Positions 37,313-50,400 of a DNA stretch of 64,000 nt are shown piece after piece. The notes under the pieces were generated by a model. That model saw only the letters and a program-made list of their open reading frames with translations, was not told the origin of the DNA and searched no databases. The stretch is from Polydactylus sextarius (taxonomy: Eukaryota > Chordata > Actinopteri > Polynemidae), in NCBI GenBank assembly GCA_016801845.1, contig CM028917.1:1452001-1516000 (forward strand), read 5' to 3'. Positions within the stretch are counted from its first letter, which is position 1, and the number at the start of each line of letters is the position of its first letter. The translations under genes were made by a program, and so were the position numbers.

Positions 37313-40300
37313 AAGAAAACATCTTGGCATTTGGCCCTTATCGGCCACCGTACTGAACATCTGGATCTGTTACCAGATTCCAACGGTTGGGTGGACTTTA
37401 CAATAAATAGAGTTACTAATAATAGCTGCCTTCTTAAGTTAGTTATTGCAAGCATTAGACCATTAGCACAGCCACCTTTCAGAAGTGGTCTCATTGGCTG
37501 TTAAGAGTGAATATTTCAAATTGCAAAATACATTACATTTCCATTAGTGTATTTCATGCATTCATTTTGGAGAACTTCATTAGAAAGCATATTCCAAAAA
37601 CAAAACAAAACAAAACAAAAAAAAAAAAACATGATCATGACTGTTTCCATTTCTTTGTTCATATCTCTAGACAACATCAAATACTGCTGATGTTCTTATA
37701 ATATATACTGCTGATGAATAAATCGAAAGAGAAAAGATCTGAAATGCTCTGCAACTGGTTTTGTCTCTTCAACTACTGCTTTTTTTGGATAGTTTAATTT
37801 CTGATTCTCCCTACAAAGGTTATGTTTGAATCTCTGAGACATCTGTGATCAGACCATGGCTGCATGGTCACTTCAGTTGACTGCCCTGTGTAAAAAGTAA
37901 CAAATTACCACTGTAAACAACACAATACAATACCACCCTTCTGCTTAGATGGTCTGAATGAAAATAGAAGAACCTTTTAGTGTTAACAAAACTTAAGGAG
38001 CTAAAATCAGAGTTTACAACAGCTTCCACCATCACCCGCTCATGGTTGATAAGCAGCTGATAGAGATTCTCCACCTCATGTCCCACTTGGTCTCCATTTC
38101 TCACCACTCTCTCTCAAGGACAATCAGGAGTTTCTTCTCATCTGTGAATCCAGTTCTTTAGTGGAGCTGGCTGTGATCTGCCAAGGGAATGATTATGACA
38201 ACAGTGATTTACAGTTCATCTCAGCTGATGAGAAGAAATAATCAACAAGTTTCCAGGTGGCAGCTGTGGAAATTAGTTGTTCACTTAATGGGACATTAGA
38301 CACCATTAAAAAAAAAAACTTACAAAGTGAATGCCTCAGGCTTATATCGGCAGTTCAGTTGTTCCTCTGACTTGATCCAATTTAATATTTTCAATATGCC
38401 GAGGGAATCAAGAGTGAAATTATATTCATAAACTATTCCCAGACTCTAAATATATAATCTTGTCCTGTATGTATATGGTAAAATTGGGAAATGAAAAGCC
38501 TTGCTTGGCTTGTCTTTTGTGTGATCACTTTCTGTGAATTAATATGTTTCAAAGAGGAGCGAGAAGGGAATTAATTTGTCACGTTACAAAGCACACAGAT
38601 CACAGGATTAGCCGATAATTACTGTGTGAAATTAATGAAGATTTGTCTGGTCAGCTGAGCCCTAGTGAAGGAGTTCATATATTCGTCTGTGGACGTTTAT
38701 TTTAGGGGTTGCAGAAATTAGTTTAGTCAGTCGACAGACAGTTCTCACACTTATTAACTGTGTTGGCATTAATCACTCTTTGCCCAATTAGGAGTCATGT
38801 TTCCATGTGGTACTGAGTTGTATCAGTGTAACTCTGGTTGATGAATGCCCCATGCTGAGACAGAGCTATGCATAATACCAGGAAGGCATCAAATTAAAAC
38901 AACAGTCAGCTTGTCCTGCGGAGGTTTACAGTCTTTATAAGAATCCAATAATCCCTGATAGTAAATGTACTGGTGAAGTTACTGTTGGAGAAGCAAAGAA
39001 GCTGCAAACACAGAGAGGAATAACATTTAATGGTGGCAATAAGGGAAATGTGACAGAGCTGTACTATAAGTACAAAGGATAGTAGCCAATTGATCCTGTT
39101 CTAGAAAAATGATGCTCCTGGTCTGTTTTAATGGCTAGTGATCCTTGGTGGGTGGCATATAACCCTCATCATTAGCCTGGAAAGCTTGGAAAGCAGACCA
39201 AACAAACATTTTCATCAGTAACCAAGATGGCTGCCACTGTGTGGAGTTCTCCACTCACTGCATCACTGTGATTGGTTGGGAAGCTTATCCAAATGCATCC
39301 AGAATGGTAACTGTATTTGAAATTCCTTGAATGGTTGCACTTAGGCACAGTGTTGCTCTGAATTGATTGCTAGTATCAGCCTGCTTTAGCAGGTGTATGA
39401 AGATAGAACCAAGTTACAATGTTATAATAACATTATAAATTAATAGTGGTGTCTTTTAAGAGACAAATGTTACATATTTCACATATTTGATGCTCATCAT
39501 CCATAACTAGGCACAAATTTTCCATAATGACTTACGAGGAATATGTGTAGTTTTGCTGGATGACTTTTCCCATTCATGTGGGAGTAAATCAGTGTTTTGT
39601 GCTGGTGATCTCTTTAAATGCTATTTGTGTTGAGTCAAGCACTGTGAGTTGTAATATTACAAGGGATAACTACAGTGGCATGACAGTTTAGGGCATCTGT
39701 GCCTCCATTCATGACTAAGCTTTTATTTCCCACTACTGTGCGAACTGCCTAAACATTTGTCTTACTGAAACAATATTATGGTGAATGCAAAGTAAGTCGG
39801 CCTTAATTAAATAAACTGAAAAATAAAGGATTTGTCAGCTAGTCTTGATTTTATTAGCTGCAGAGTTCCAAATAACATCTATATAACAGTGGAGATTCCA
39901 AAGTTTGAGGAAATGAGAACAAAATGATGCACAAGGCATCTTTTCATTCACGGATGAACTGAAACAAACTGATACAGAGGGTATGAGATTCTGTTAGATG
40001 GCCAGATTAGTATTCTATGGGGTTGCGGGGGAAAAAATGAATTATTGGGCCCATTATACTTGGCAGTTTTCATTATATCCCTCATGCCCCCAGAAGCCAA
40101 CCAGTGCTATAGAGCTGACATGGCCACAGTTTAGATAATTGGTTAATCATTTAAGTCATTTTTTTTTTTTGTGTAAATATGCTCAGGACACACTGGAACA
40201 ACCGTCTCAGGCATGAATATGTGTAAGTTATCCACAGTTTTCCATGAATGTAAACGTAACATGTTTGTAGTTTTTGCAGTTGTTGAGTCCAGTAAAGACA

Positions 40301-41286
40301 TTTGAATGTGGTAACATCAGAATCTCTCTGTATTTTACATAAATTTATACATTGACCAGTTGGTTAAGACTTGGTAAGACTTGTCAAATAGTTAGAACCT
40401 TGTTAAAACACATTTTATCGGTAACCTCTGGGTGTACTGTGGTCATTTCCTCCTAGTCAAAGTGCTCCCAATAAACACTGTCATGCGCACTAGCATATAC
40501 AGTGCATACACGCTGTGGTTAAAGCCACCACTCATTTTGCAGCACAGCAAAAGATGCAAAGGCTGAATTTTATTGATTGAAACTAAAGCTGCACTTTATT
40601 GAAGTGAAGTGAAGTTATAAAACCACACTGGTATGAATTTAAGAGACTCCTCTTTTTCAAGACCCATTTTTGGAAAAAATTACTGAGCGAGCACATAACG
40701 TGTAGTCGCAACTGGTGTGTGTGTGAGAGAAGAAGAAGTTCTGACTTGTTTAGGGAGAAGACGTTTGATGGCACCTGTTGGTTTAGCCCCCTGGGTCTCT
40801 AGACCTGGGGATCTTAATATAAGACAACCTGACTTTTTCAGAACTTTTTCTAAAGAAAAACAGCCTTATATTTGGGTCAATATGGTATTATGAAACATAT
40901 TCTATATAATAGCTTAAACTCACGGTGTGAGCGCCCCCAGCAGGCTCCTGTGAACTAGATTGAAGTGCTCCATTGCTGGTCTGATGCCACTGTCCAGTCT
41001 GTCCTGCAGGTGAGTTGATTCAAGTGCATCGTTGGGGCGAAAGACGCGTTTCTATACAGTGTTTGTTGTGTTTGTTATCACGGCAAACGTTGTCTGTCGT
41101 GAGTCTTTTGTTGTTAACTTGGGGAAAACGTGAGCCGAAACAGGATTTATTTCCCTCAAGTAGCTTCGTGTTAGCTTATTAGCTCATTATTTCACTACAT
41201 TTTCACTTCGTCTGCGTAATTTGACTCAAAGGCCTTGTGCGTGTACCTTTAAAACATTGATATTTTTAAAAAGCAACAACAACAAC

Positions 41287-41312
41287 AAAAAAAAAAAAAA
41301 AAAAAAAAAAAA
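41287..41312 (+). repeat. Poly(A) tract
   Basis: About 26 A after a CAACAACAA stretch. Confidence 0.9.
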
Positions 41313-43000
41313 CGTAAAACGCCAAGAACAACTAAAGAAAGTGGGCATGCACTCTAGGTGTCATTTCACTCAAACTAATTGCAGCATTATTGACATTAAA
41401 CCTGTGACGGTCTCTTTTAACTGACAATGAACCCTAGAGTTTTAGTTTTGTAGTAATGTTCACTACTGCAGCCAAACCAGCCGCCACATTCATTTTTTGG
41501 CGCATCTAGTTGTACTTTGACAGTACGGATGCGGACACGGGCCAAAATGAATGTTGTAAACGTAATCGATGCTTCATATGTAAGTTTTCTGACATTTACA
41601 GAGTTTTTCTGTTCACGGTGAGCCTGATCAGACCAGAATAAATGTCACAAACCACCAGTAATACTTATTATTATTTAGGACTTCATGTCATCTTCATGCA
41701 GCTAAGTGATGGCAGGACATCACTGTCACCATCTCATATTTCAGCTTTCTTTCTTTCACACTTGTTTTTAAATTCAGTTTAGTTGCTTGTCCACCTCCAG
41801 GTCTTGTTACACTGATTGGTTTTCACTGATGTTTCATAGTTAATCAGGATGAATCAATCTGTCTGTGTGCACCTTCCCTGTGCTTTTATGAAGGTCTTAA
41901 GTTTAACATGGTCCTCAAGCCCCTGCACAAAACTACACATGCAATAGTGATAATAATCAAAGTAATCACGGTAGCAATAATAATAAAAACATTCTTAAAA
42001 TGAAAAGTTACATGATCTATTGTCACATGGTTCAACATGTGTTTGAACCTCATACATTGTATATTACACATGCATCTGATGTGTTCATATTACATGGATA
42101 GATATAACTCATTATTATTTATTGGTTGAATTGTTGTGATATTTTAGGGAAAAAAAAAAGAATGAAATAATGCGGAGGCCAGTGAACTAGTTCATATGTT
42201 CACATACTGGAGGAACTACTGCATTCATATATGACACATGCTGCTTTTGTTCCTGTGTGAGCAGCATGTGGAGGAGTGATACAGATGTACAGAACTCTGA
42301 GCTGCTGCTGCTGCAGATGTTTCTCTGCAGATGTGTCTCTCAGCTGCAAACTTCAACAACCTTGAAATGGAAACAAACTGCGGTTGTTCTTCACAGAAAG
42401 TAAGTGTCTGCTGCTGTTGCTAGTGGAGTTTTTGTGGGTGGTTGTTACTTGGTTTTTATATGTGAGTTGAGTCTAACAGCAAACAGCAATAAGCCCATCT
42501 ACTTGTCCAAATAACCTCAACCTATTTGACTGGGAGAACAGGCATTTTGGTTATTATTGAAAGTAGCATTTAAAAACACAGTAAAGCTGCAAGCAGGCCA
42601 TTTTATGCTGGTATAGACCTATTTTCACATCACAAATTCACATCACTTTGTTGAGATGTTTTTAGCAGCAGATGATGCCTCATAATGAAAAATCTGATGT
42701 TGCTACAACTACATTACCTCATTGTTATGGCTCGTAAGTCAGACTGAGGTAGATGTGAAAATCCCCGTCTGACATGATTGATTCCTTGAAAGCGCAGAGC
42801 GTTTCTGTTGAGACAAGCACAGTGGGTCACTCTCTCTCTTGTTCAGAGTCAGTCTAGCTTGCCCAGCAGTCAGTCTACAAGTGACTTTAACAAATAATAA
42901 CTCAGCACATTATCCAGACGGGATGTGTTTCCTTCAATAGAATTAAAATGTCAGAGTTACAGTTCTTTACAAACTGTCGCAGCATTGAAAATATTTGAGA

Positions 43001-43020
43001 TTTTTTTTTTTTTTTTTTTT
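43001..43020. repeat. Poly(T) tract
   Basis: An uninterrupted run of about 20 T between AT-rich single-copy-looking flanks. Confidence 0.85.
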
Positions 43021-44142
43021 GCCATAATCAATTAGACAGAGTGTCGCCTTCCACAGAATCATGTCAGTCATTTGTGTTTTAGCCAGATGAGTAGGAAACC
43101 ATCACAGGAAGTCTAACAACATTAACTTCTGTAATTACAAGAGCGTTTGTCCTTCCAGGTGCTGTGCATAAATTTTGCCTCCATCACTATTTTTTTGTTA
43201 GCTGCTAAAATCTGCTCTGACACTGCTATTACAGATCTATGTAGAGTGGAGCGCTGGTGTAAATTGTGATATCTTGTTGTGACTGAGCTAATTTCATGCT
43301 GTTGATTTGAGCAGTGATTAGAAAACAAACACTAATACTGGAGTAATAAGTGCTATGAGCATGATTGCTTTTGTGTTGCATTACTGTTTTTGTTTCCTCT
43401 CAGCTCACTGTAATCCAGTCTGGAAGGAAAATATTGTACTTTGGCATTAATGTTATAAACATCAGTGAAGCTTATTCCATAATTGCAATCTGTAATATAG
43501 CATCACTAATCATCAGTAATGTATTTTCTATCCACGAAGCTTGTAACCTTTTGGCTTACATCCTGATGACTCAACTTGTACTGCAGTAAGGTAAGTGTCT
43601 ACTGTTTCTACTGATTTTGAGTTTGCCGTTTGTACTGAAAAAGCTAAAAGTAATAAATCAAAACAAAGCTGGCAGCATAGACCGTGCATAAAAATAAGGC
43701 AGAAATTTGCCAAGCAGGTCACTGTAGCAGCCATATTTAGACACTAATATCACTGGTGTAGATCTACACTATGTCATGGATTCAAATATCACCCAAACAA
43801 TGACCATGACCATGAAAGAGGAAATAAATGTAGCTATGGATGATAGTTGCCTTGGGATTTAAACCCAATACAACACAATTTTGATGTGGCCAGGTGCAGT
43901 TGAATGTTTGTCCTGGGGATGAATGTAAGTTGGTTAGCTCAGGTTAGTGACAAGCTGGACGTCATTAGAAAGAGCTAATGTTACTAGTGTCCTAGGACAC
44001 CCAACGTGGTGGAATGAGTCAATTATGAGTTCTTTTGTGTTAATACTGCTTGTATTAAATTTGTTTTGTAACTTTCTGAAATAACTTGTAATAACTCTAA
44101 ATACAGTGAGTATCATCTATCTATAATCTATATATCATCTGG

Positions 44143-44143
44143 G

Positions 44144-44186
<43 letters not shown>

Positions 44187-44195
44187 ATATATATA

Positions 44196-44268
<73 letters not shown>
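44143..44268. repeat. Compound (TATC)n(TA)n microsatellite
   Basis: About ten TATC units (44143-44184) are followed by about 84 bases of TA with one TCTA interruption. The longest simple-sequence tract in the window, 126 bp in all. Confidence 0.97.
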
Positions 44269-44271
<3 letters not shown>

Positions 44272-45576
44272 TGAGAGGTGATTGTTATGGGGCTGGACTA
44301 GCTTGACATTTTATTCACCCTCAGTTTTTTTTTTTTTTTTTTAAATTATAAATCAGTCCTGAGGAGAAAGTTAATACCATATGTTGGCTTAGGGGTTTTC
44401 TTGCACAAAATCGGATCACATAATTATTTTTAGCCCTTCATTAACAGTGCTCTTTAATGTCTAAAGCAAATGATTGTGTCTGTGCAGCTTTGAGCTGTGT
44501 GGCTCATGCAAAAAGTTGGTTTTTGATTGAAAATGCATATTGTAATATGCCTTGAAATGTGGCTGCTGGTTTTCAGTTTGAGGTCTTGTGCTGCTGGTGC
44601 ACTGCATTATATTTGCAGTGCTATTACTATAATGCTCTTGATTTGTGCAATAATAGAACATGAGTCTGTTTGACTACTGTCACTATTATGCTTATTATGC
44701 CCTGAATTGTTTTTATTATGTATATCACAGGTAAGAAAAGATAGTTTTTTCCTCATTTGTTTTTAAAAAAACTTGTTAGAACTATAGAAGATGGCCCACT
44801 GCCTGAAGAGCTCACTCTTATCTAATAAAAACTAAATGATTTCTAGTGTCTGGTAAGTATTCTCTGGACACTAAAGAGAACACTTTGTGATTTCTGTATG
44901 CACAATAAGTTAAAATACCTGATTTATCTTTTTCAGTTTGGTGTAGACTGGTCCCATTTCTGGCAGGAAGCACATAGGTCAGAACCTGAATGTTCAATAT
45001 CACTTTAGACATACACTGTATTCAGGTAACAAAGCACAAAAGAAAAGCAGAGTCACACTCACCCCATCACAACATGTACAACATGTTTTACACAGATAGA
45101 AATGACAGATGATTCCAAAAGGCCCTTGAGATGACCTTGTTCTTTATTAAAGGGTAATGAAACAATGCAAATACACATGATATTTTTTTTTAAATGGTTT
45201 TTCCCTTTTTAAAATCTGAGTCAAGTTACATTAATAACCAATGGAGCAGAAAGCCTTAGAGCAACTTTGCACCCAAGGTTATGGGTTTAGAAAATTTCAT
45301 GGAGGATGTCAGCAGTTTGATCACAAAATTATCTTAATAATTCATCTTTGATGAATTGAAATGGTGATGTTTAAATGACTTTGCAAAAAGAAAAAAAAAA
45401 AAGAGGATGAGAAAAATTAATGTCTCAACTTGTCATGAGATTGAGAGCCTACAGTATATTGTCTCCCAGAATTCTTTCACATAGCAACACAGCATTTAAA
45501 AATCCTTTAAATAACAATCGATAGGTTAAATTTGTATGTATTAAATACTTTTCAACATTACCTTTTCTTTTTTTTT

Positions 45577-45582
45577 TTTATT
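45577..45582 (-). promoter_or_regulatory. Candidate polyadenylation signal for grin2c
   Basis: AATAAA on the minus strand about 215 nt after the stop codon. A second AATAAA lies at 45143-45148. GluN2 transcripts often have long 3' UTRs, so either or a more distal site may be used. Position and motif only. Confidence 0.35.
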
Positions 45583-45797
45583 ATTTTACGTTTGGCTAAT
45601 AAAGTCCCAGCAGTAATTTGCTTGTCAGTGTCTTCTTAAATTTTGCTGCCTAATATTATTGCACTGATAATTGAGAGTCAGTACTCTCAAATACACTATT
45701 GGTGTAGAGATTGATTTTTGCTTTAATCAGAGGCTGAAGAGAAGACCCCCTCAGTCTCAGTCTGAGAGCTGAGTGGAGGCCCAGTCAGGATGTTGGC

Positions 45798-47420
45798 TCA
45801 GACCTCAGACTCCAGGCTGGATACCCTGCCCCAGGGCTTTGGCACATAGGGACTGTTGACTCTCCGCGCCACCAACACCTGCCTCCGCTCTCTGCTCCCA
45901 GGACCTGGGTCTTCCCTCTTTCCTGTTCCATCATAGGCCCCAAACATATTGTTGTGGTACACCACCTGCCTGTCGCTCACACGAGGCAGCATTGCTGCAT
46001 TATCTGGGCAGTGGCTTGTACAGGGAAACAAGTGGCACATGTCCTTGGAACCGTCGTATAACTGGGCCGGTGCCTGGGCCAGGGGCCCCACATACACTGG
46101 TAAGTCTGTGTACGAGTTCAGGTAGGTGGAGTAGTGTCTGTGCACGACTGTAGAGGAGGAGCGGCGCAAAGCGGCGGCATTCTGCAGGATGGCTTCCCTG
46201 TATGAGGGTAATCGCGTGGACTCAGAGTACTTGAGCTTTTGCTTGTAGGGGTAGGAGCCCATGTGGGCTGGGTCCAAATAGGCAGGCTCAGCAGCCAAGG
46301 GGTAGCAGGACAGGTTGTGCCCTAGACTACCATAGAGCTTGTGTGGCTTTGGGTTGGCTACTACCACCCTTGGAAACAGGTCAGGCATGTCTACACGGGT
46401 GGAGGGAGACGTAGAGGTGGAGGGCTTTGTTTCATCGACCTGGCGGATCCTGTCATTGCCCCAAGTGGCTCTGAGAAATGAGGCGCGGCGGTTGAGTTTG
46501 TCCTTCCCCAGGAGTGGAACGTCATCCATTTCAGGCTCTAGATAAGACTTCATACAGGAATTGCAGCTGGTGCTGCCACCTGGGTAGTGTCTGGCACTGC
46601 AGGCCATGGCAGCAGCATCCGGGGCATGGTTGTTTAGGAGGTGATTGGCCCTCAGCTCGGCAAGGCAGGATCGAGGTTCGTCATAGTCTGCTCTCACTCT
46701 GGGGTCTGCAGCATCAAACACATAGCTGTGGGACCTCCTTCTCCGGCTGACACAGTCAGGGGGGTAACTAAACTTCCTCCTCAGTGGCCCTTTGTGCTCC
46801 ACATAGATATCTGGCACCTGAAACTCCCTATAAGGAACAAAAGGGGATGTAGGGTGCCGGGCCTGGCTCTCCACATACAGCCTGCTGCTGTGGTGGGGGT
46901 TTGGAGTACCGGAGGGAGCAGGGTCCCTCATGGCGATGTGCGGGCTACTGAGGCTGGAGATGGGCAGAGTTCTTTCTAAGACGTGCTGACTGCTGCGGGT
47001 GGGCAGTGTGTATCGGAGTGGGGATGGTCGGGTCACAATGCGGGGCTTGTCCAGCAGGGGCTGGGTGGATGTGTCGCCATAATGAAGTGGGAGTGTGGGT
47101 GTTAGAGCCCTCTGAGGGTATGGCGAGTGGTTGTCGGTGATGCTGGAGATGTAGGGTAGACGGCCATGGGTCATGTCTGTAGTTGTCACCCTGGGTGGCA
47201 GCCCAACTCGTACATTGTCGCCCCCTCGTCTGCTCCAGCTCTCTATTGTCTTGGTGGCATTATCTAGAGAGTTCTCCACTCTGGCAGAGGACACCATGTC
47301 CTTTGCTGTCTTCAGCATCTTGAGCATATTTGCTTGTGTGTAGTTGGTGGTGACATCTGGACTTGGCATGCTCCCATTGCGGTCAGTTTGCTCTACTCCA
47401 TTGAAGCAGCTGTAGATTCC
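45798..47420 (-). CDS. grin2c: grin2c last coding exon, cytoplasmic tail with ESEV PDZ ligand
   Basis: A 1623-nt exon encoding 540 residues and a TGA stop at 45798-45800. The acceptor is tttttctgcag, giving GIYSCFNGVE, the conserved membrane-proximal start, so the true start of the segment lies 17 codons upstream of the first Met. Conserved islands are LKMLKTAKDM, LDNATKTIESW, DDVPLLGKDKL, RASFLRATW, LPSYREA, HLFPCTSHC and the end VSSLESEV. Between them the tail is rich in Ser, Pro, Tyr, Arg and His and has an RRRR run near whole-protein-fragment residue 647. It is markedly more GC-rich than its flanks. The usual double basic pair before the terminal SSLESEV is reduced to GRV. Confidence 0.95.
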   Translation of the reverse strand, partial: GIYSCFNGVEQTDRNGSMPSPDVTTNYTQANMLKMLKTAKDMVSSARVENSLDNATKTIESWSRRGGDNVRVGLPPRVTTTDMTHGRLPYISSITDNHSPYPQRALTPTLPLHYGDTSTQPLLDKPRIVTRPSPLRYTLPTRSSQHVLERTLPISSLSSPHIAMRDPAPSGTPNPHHSSRLYVESQARHPTSPFVPYREFQVPDIYVEHKGPLRRKFSYPPDCVSRRRRSHSYVFDAADPRVRADYDEPRSCLAELRANHLLNNHAPDAAAMACSARHYPGGSTSCNSCMKSYLEPEMDDVPLLGKDKLNRRASFLRATWGNDRIRQVDETKPSTSTSPSTRVDMPDLFPRVVVANPKPHKLYGSLGHNLSCYPLAAEPAYLDPAHMGSYPYKQKLKYSESTRLPSYREAILQNAAALRRSSSTVVHRHYSTYLNSYTDLPVYVGPLAQAPAQLYDGSKDMCHLFPCTSHCPDNAAMLPRVSDRQVVYHNNMFGAYDGTGKREDPGPGSRERRQVLVARRVNSPYVPKPWGRVSSLESEV

Positions 47421-50400
47421 CTGCAGAAAAAGGGGAGGGTGAAATTACAATCTTTAGGCCTCATCACATTCCAGAATGAATCCCAACAATCGACTCAACT
47501 CTCAGAACCTTATCTGGTTTTTCTCACCGTGATTCATTTTGAGATTCAGTTTGAGATGTTGTTTGCGTTCAGCACCTCAGGCATATAAATTAGTTGCTGA
47601 TCATGCACTAACCATATTCCTCTCTCAATTTTTGTCCCACAAGCTTTATTTTACTTTCAAATTGTGTTGCGCTTTGGAATACCTAATCTCACCTCTGACT
47701 ATTGTTGACACACAGATGAAAGTGTTTTAATGGAGCAATTTAAATTCAATTTCTCAGGGATCATGACAATGGAGCAGTGTGTTCAAACCGAACCTCAGTA
47801 TTACAAAATGTAGGCATTTCAGGGTAAAATGGCAGCACTTTTATTTTGGAAAATCTCTAAACTGATTAGACAGAAACTGCTTGAGTACGCAGCAATACTG
47901 GATTTATGGAAGGATAAAAAAGTCTGAGATTGATCTGTGTCAGGCCAAGTATAAGCCAAATGATATATGGGTCAGGCTCTGCTCAAAGTTGTTGTCAGTT
48001 ATTCATTAAATATTTTTCAAGAAAACTGGACTTAAAGAGAGTAATTAATCAATTAATTAGTATTTTGGAGATATTTTTAAGTTAAGCATGGTGGACTATG
48101 AAAAATAATCCAATTAATCTTATTTCCACGTGTCAGCACTTAGTTCTGAAATTCCTGATGTGGTCACTTTGCTAAACCTGATGTAGTTTGATAAATCTTG
48201 CTATATGTGTTGTGCACGGGTACACTTAACATTTCATAGCCCCGCTTTAGGTAAGACTTTTGCTCTGGAACACTTAATCTTTTCAAAGTAAGAAAAATGA
48301 CTCTGCTTGCTCAGTGCCCTTACCGTAAAGGTCAGAATATGTGTGCACTCTAAATTTATGTGCAGCTGTTTTGACCATAGAGACACAAGTGCCAGTTGGT
48401 TGCTGATTACGAGTATCTGTAAAGTGCTTTTTATTGCTTTAAACTCATTTTATTTTACTATCTTTTATTTTATTGTGGCTGTCCTTGAGTTGTACTGGTT
48501 GTGTATTGATGTGACTCACTGCATTGTCAGTATTTCTAAAGCTCCTGTATGTTTAAAAGGATGCCGCAGGTTGAGACTTGGTAACTGCAGAAAACTCATC
48601 TCTGTGTTCTCTGCAGCTTCTGTTTTTAAAAGTGTGTTGCTTGTGTTGCATATAGATTACTTCTTTGAAAATATTATTAGGACTTACTACTGCTACTACA
48701 ACTGCTCCTAATGTAAAATGCCAAGTGCCTATGGAATGGCACACAGATGTTGCAGTTACTGAATGTTTAAATATTGCACAATTATAATAAAATACACACT
48801 GAGTAGGATTACTTACTCGACTGATCGCTAGGAGGAAGTCCAGGCGATCTGATTTGCGGACTGAGTGCCTTAATTTCCAGTAGAGTAGATGTTCCCAAGC
48901 AAAAACCAGCAGGCTCAGGCCCATTGCCACAAGGAGCATGTAGAAGACCCCTGCCATGTTGTCAATGTCCAGCTTGCTGCTCATCACTTCCTTCTTCTCA
49001 TTACGGCAGATGCCCGTGAGCCAGACGGTCTGGAGCTTCTCTGTGTCACCTGTGAGTGAGGAGCATATAGGAAAATGAAATTGTCTGAAGTAACAAGCAC
49101 CCCTGATACAGCTCTGTGGGGTTCTGCAGGTCTGGTCATATTTTTTTAAGCGGACAGCTAAAAGCAGATAATAGAATCCTCCTATTAAGAGTAAATATGT
49201 TTTCTTAATTTCAGTTCAGGTTTTTGTAGTGGTGGTAGTGTGGTTGTTTAATGTCTAGTGTGACATAATAACACCACAGCACTTTGTGTATAGTTTCTCA
49301 GCTGAATTATCTCTCCCTCCATTTATTACATTTTACTGCCGGAGGTGACCAGCTTCCCCGAGGAGCTGAGGTTAGTGGAATAGGTGTCACATTTTAAATC
49401 ACCTCTTGAAACTTAGATAAATTTTATTATGACACTGTTCAGTTTCTTATATTCATAGACACAGACGGTAGCTTTTATTGTATTATAACACCATATTATG
49501 GGTTATTTTTTCATCAACATATTTTTCCTTTCATGTTTATGGATAATATGCTAATTTAGTTGCTATGACATTATTGGTAATATTCTAGCCCATGCTCTGT
49601 ATATATAGATTAAAGATGTTACCATCAGCCAGGAACTGGAGCAAGGCCAGGTCAATGGGTCGTTTCCAGCGTGATTCCTTCTGCAGGGCGATGCCATAAC
49701 CAGTGGTAGCAAACACTTTCCCACTGCCAATGGTCACCAGCTTGCAGCCCTCGTCTTTGCCAGCCATGTAATTCAACACAGCAGCATCATAGATAAATGC
49801 ATCCAGTTTCCTAGTAAAGGAAAGTTTTTTCTTAATTATTGGATTTCCTTAAAAAAAACTGTTTGGATCTTCTTCACCTCTCAGTTCTGTTGTAAAAATA
49901 TCATATTTGTCCTCCTGTGGCAGACACCTACCCTGTTTTGAGGCTGTTGAGGGCATCCTCTACTCCCTTTTGGTTGTATTTGACCATGTGGGAGTGCATC
50001 TCGGGGTAGTTGCTCCTTATGTTGCGCTCTGTGCTGCCATTTGGGACCGTACCAAAGCGGAACGGAGGGTACTGCTCCTGTGGCTTTTGAAACTGTTGAG
50101 AGGTGCAACAGAGGATTAATGAGGATAAATGGAAAAATCAGTTGTTTTTCTTTTGATAACAATGTCTCTTCTGATTTTTAGAAGCTTCATTTCAGCTGTG
50201 AACACTCTGAGCTGCTTATCCAATGACAACCATCACTTGTCAGTTGAGCCTCAACCCCCAAAACCTCAACCCCCACCCCCAAGTGTTTTTGTGCTAGTTA
50301 CCCTGCCGGGGCTCTGCTCTGCTCATTTATGCATCTAAGTCTGCAATTCAAAGACCTGACAATCAGACATGAACTGTGTGTCCAGTACACTGGATCCAGA

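Larger units (their letters stand above)
35494..45549. other. Non-genic DNA downstream of grin2c
   Basis: AT-rich with the listed simple repeats. Further A runs lie at 37196-37209 and 37614-37629. A 206-bp splice-flanked segment at 36631-36836 is discussed as a finding. Some of the part nearest 45.5 kb may be distal 3' UTR of grin2c. Confidence 0.5.

Noticed and set aside
37116..37494. Minus-strand frames with repeated FASFYVLHRF
   Set aside because: Translation of the 17-bp minisatellite and nearby A-rich DNA, not a protein repeat.
46339..46979. Plus-strand open frames of 68-112 codons opposite the grin2c tail
   Set aside because: They are the antisense of a GC-rich coding exon, which suppresses stop codons on the opposite strand. 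No domain or start context.
48307..48711. 134-codon plus-strand frame in a grin2c intron
   Set aside because: AT-rich hydrophobic translation without a recognisable domain, inside an intron of the opposite strand.
48553..48816. Continuation of the M4 exon frame past LDFLLAISR
   Set aside because: The GTAAGT donor and the phase-0 match to GIYSCF in the next exon show that this part is intron.
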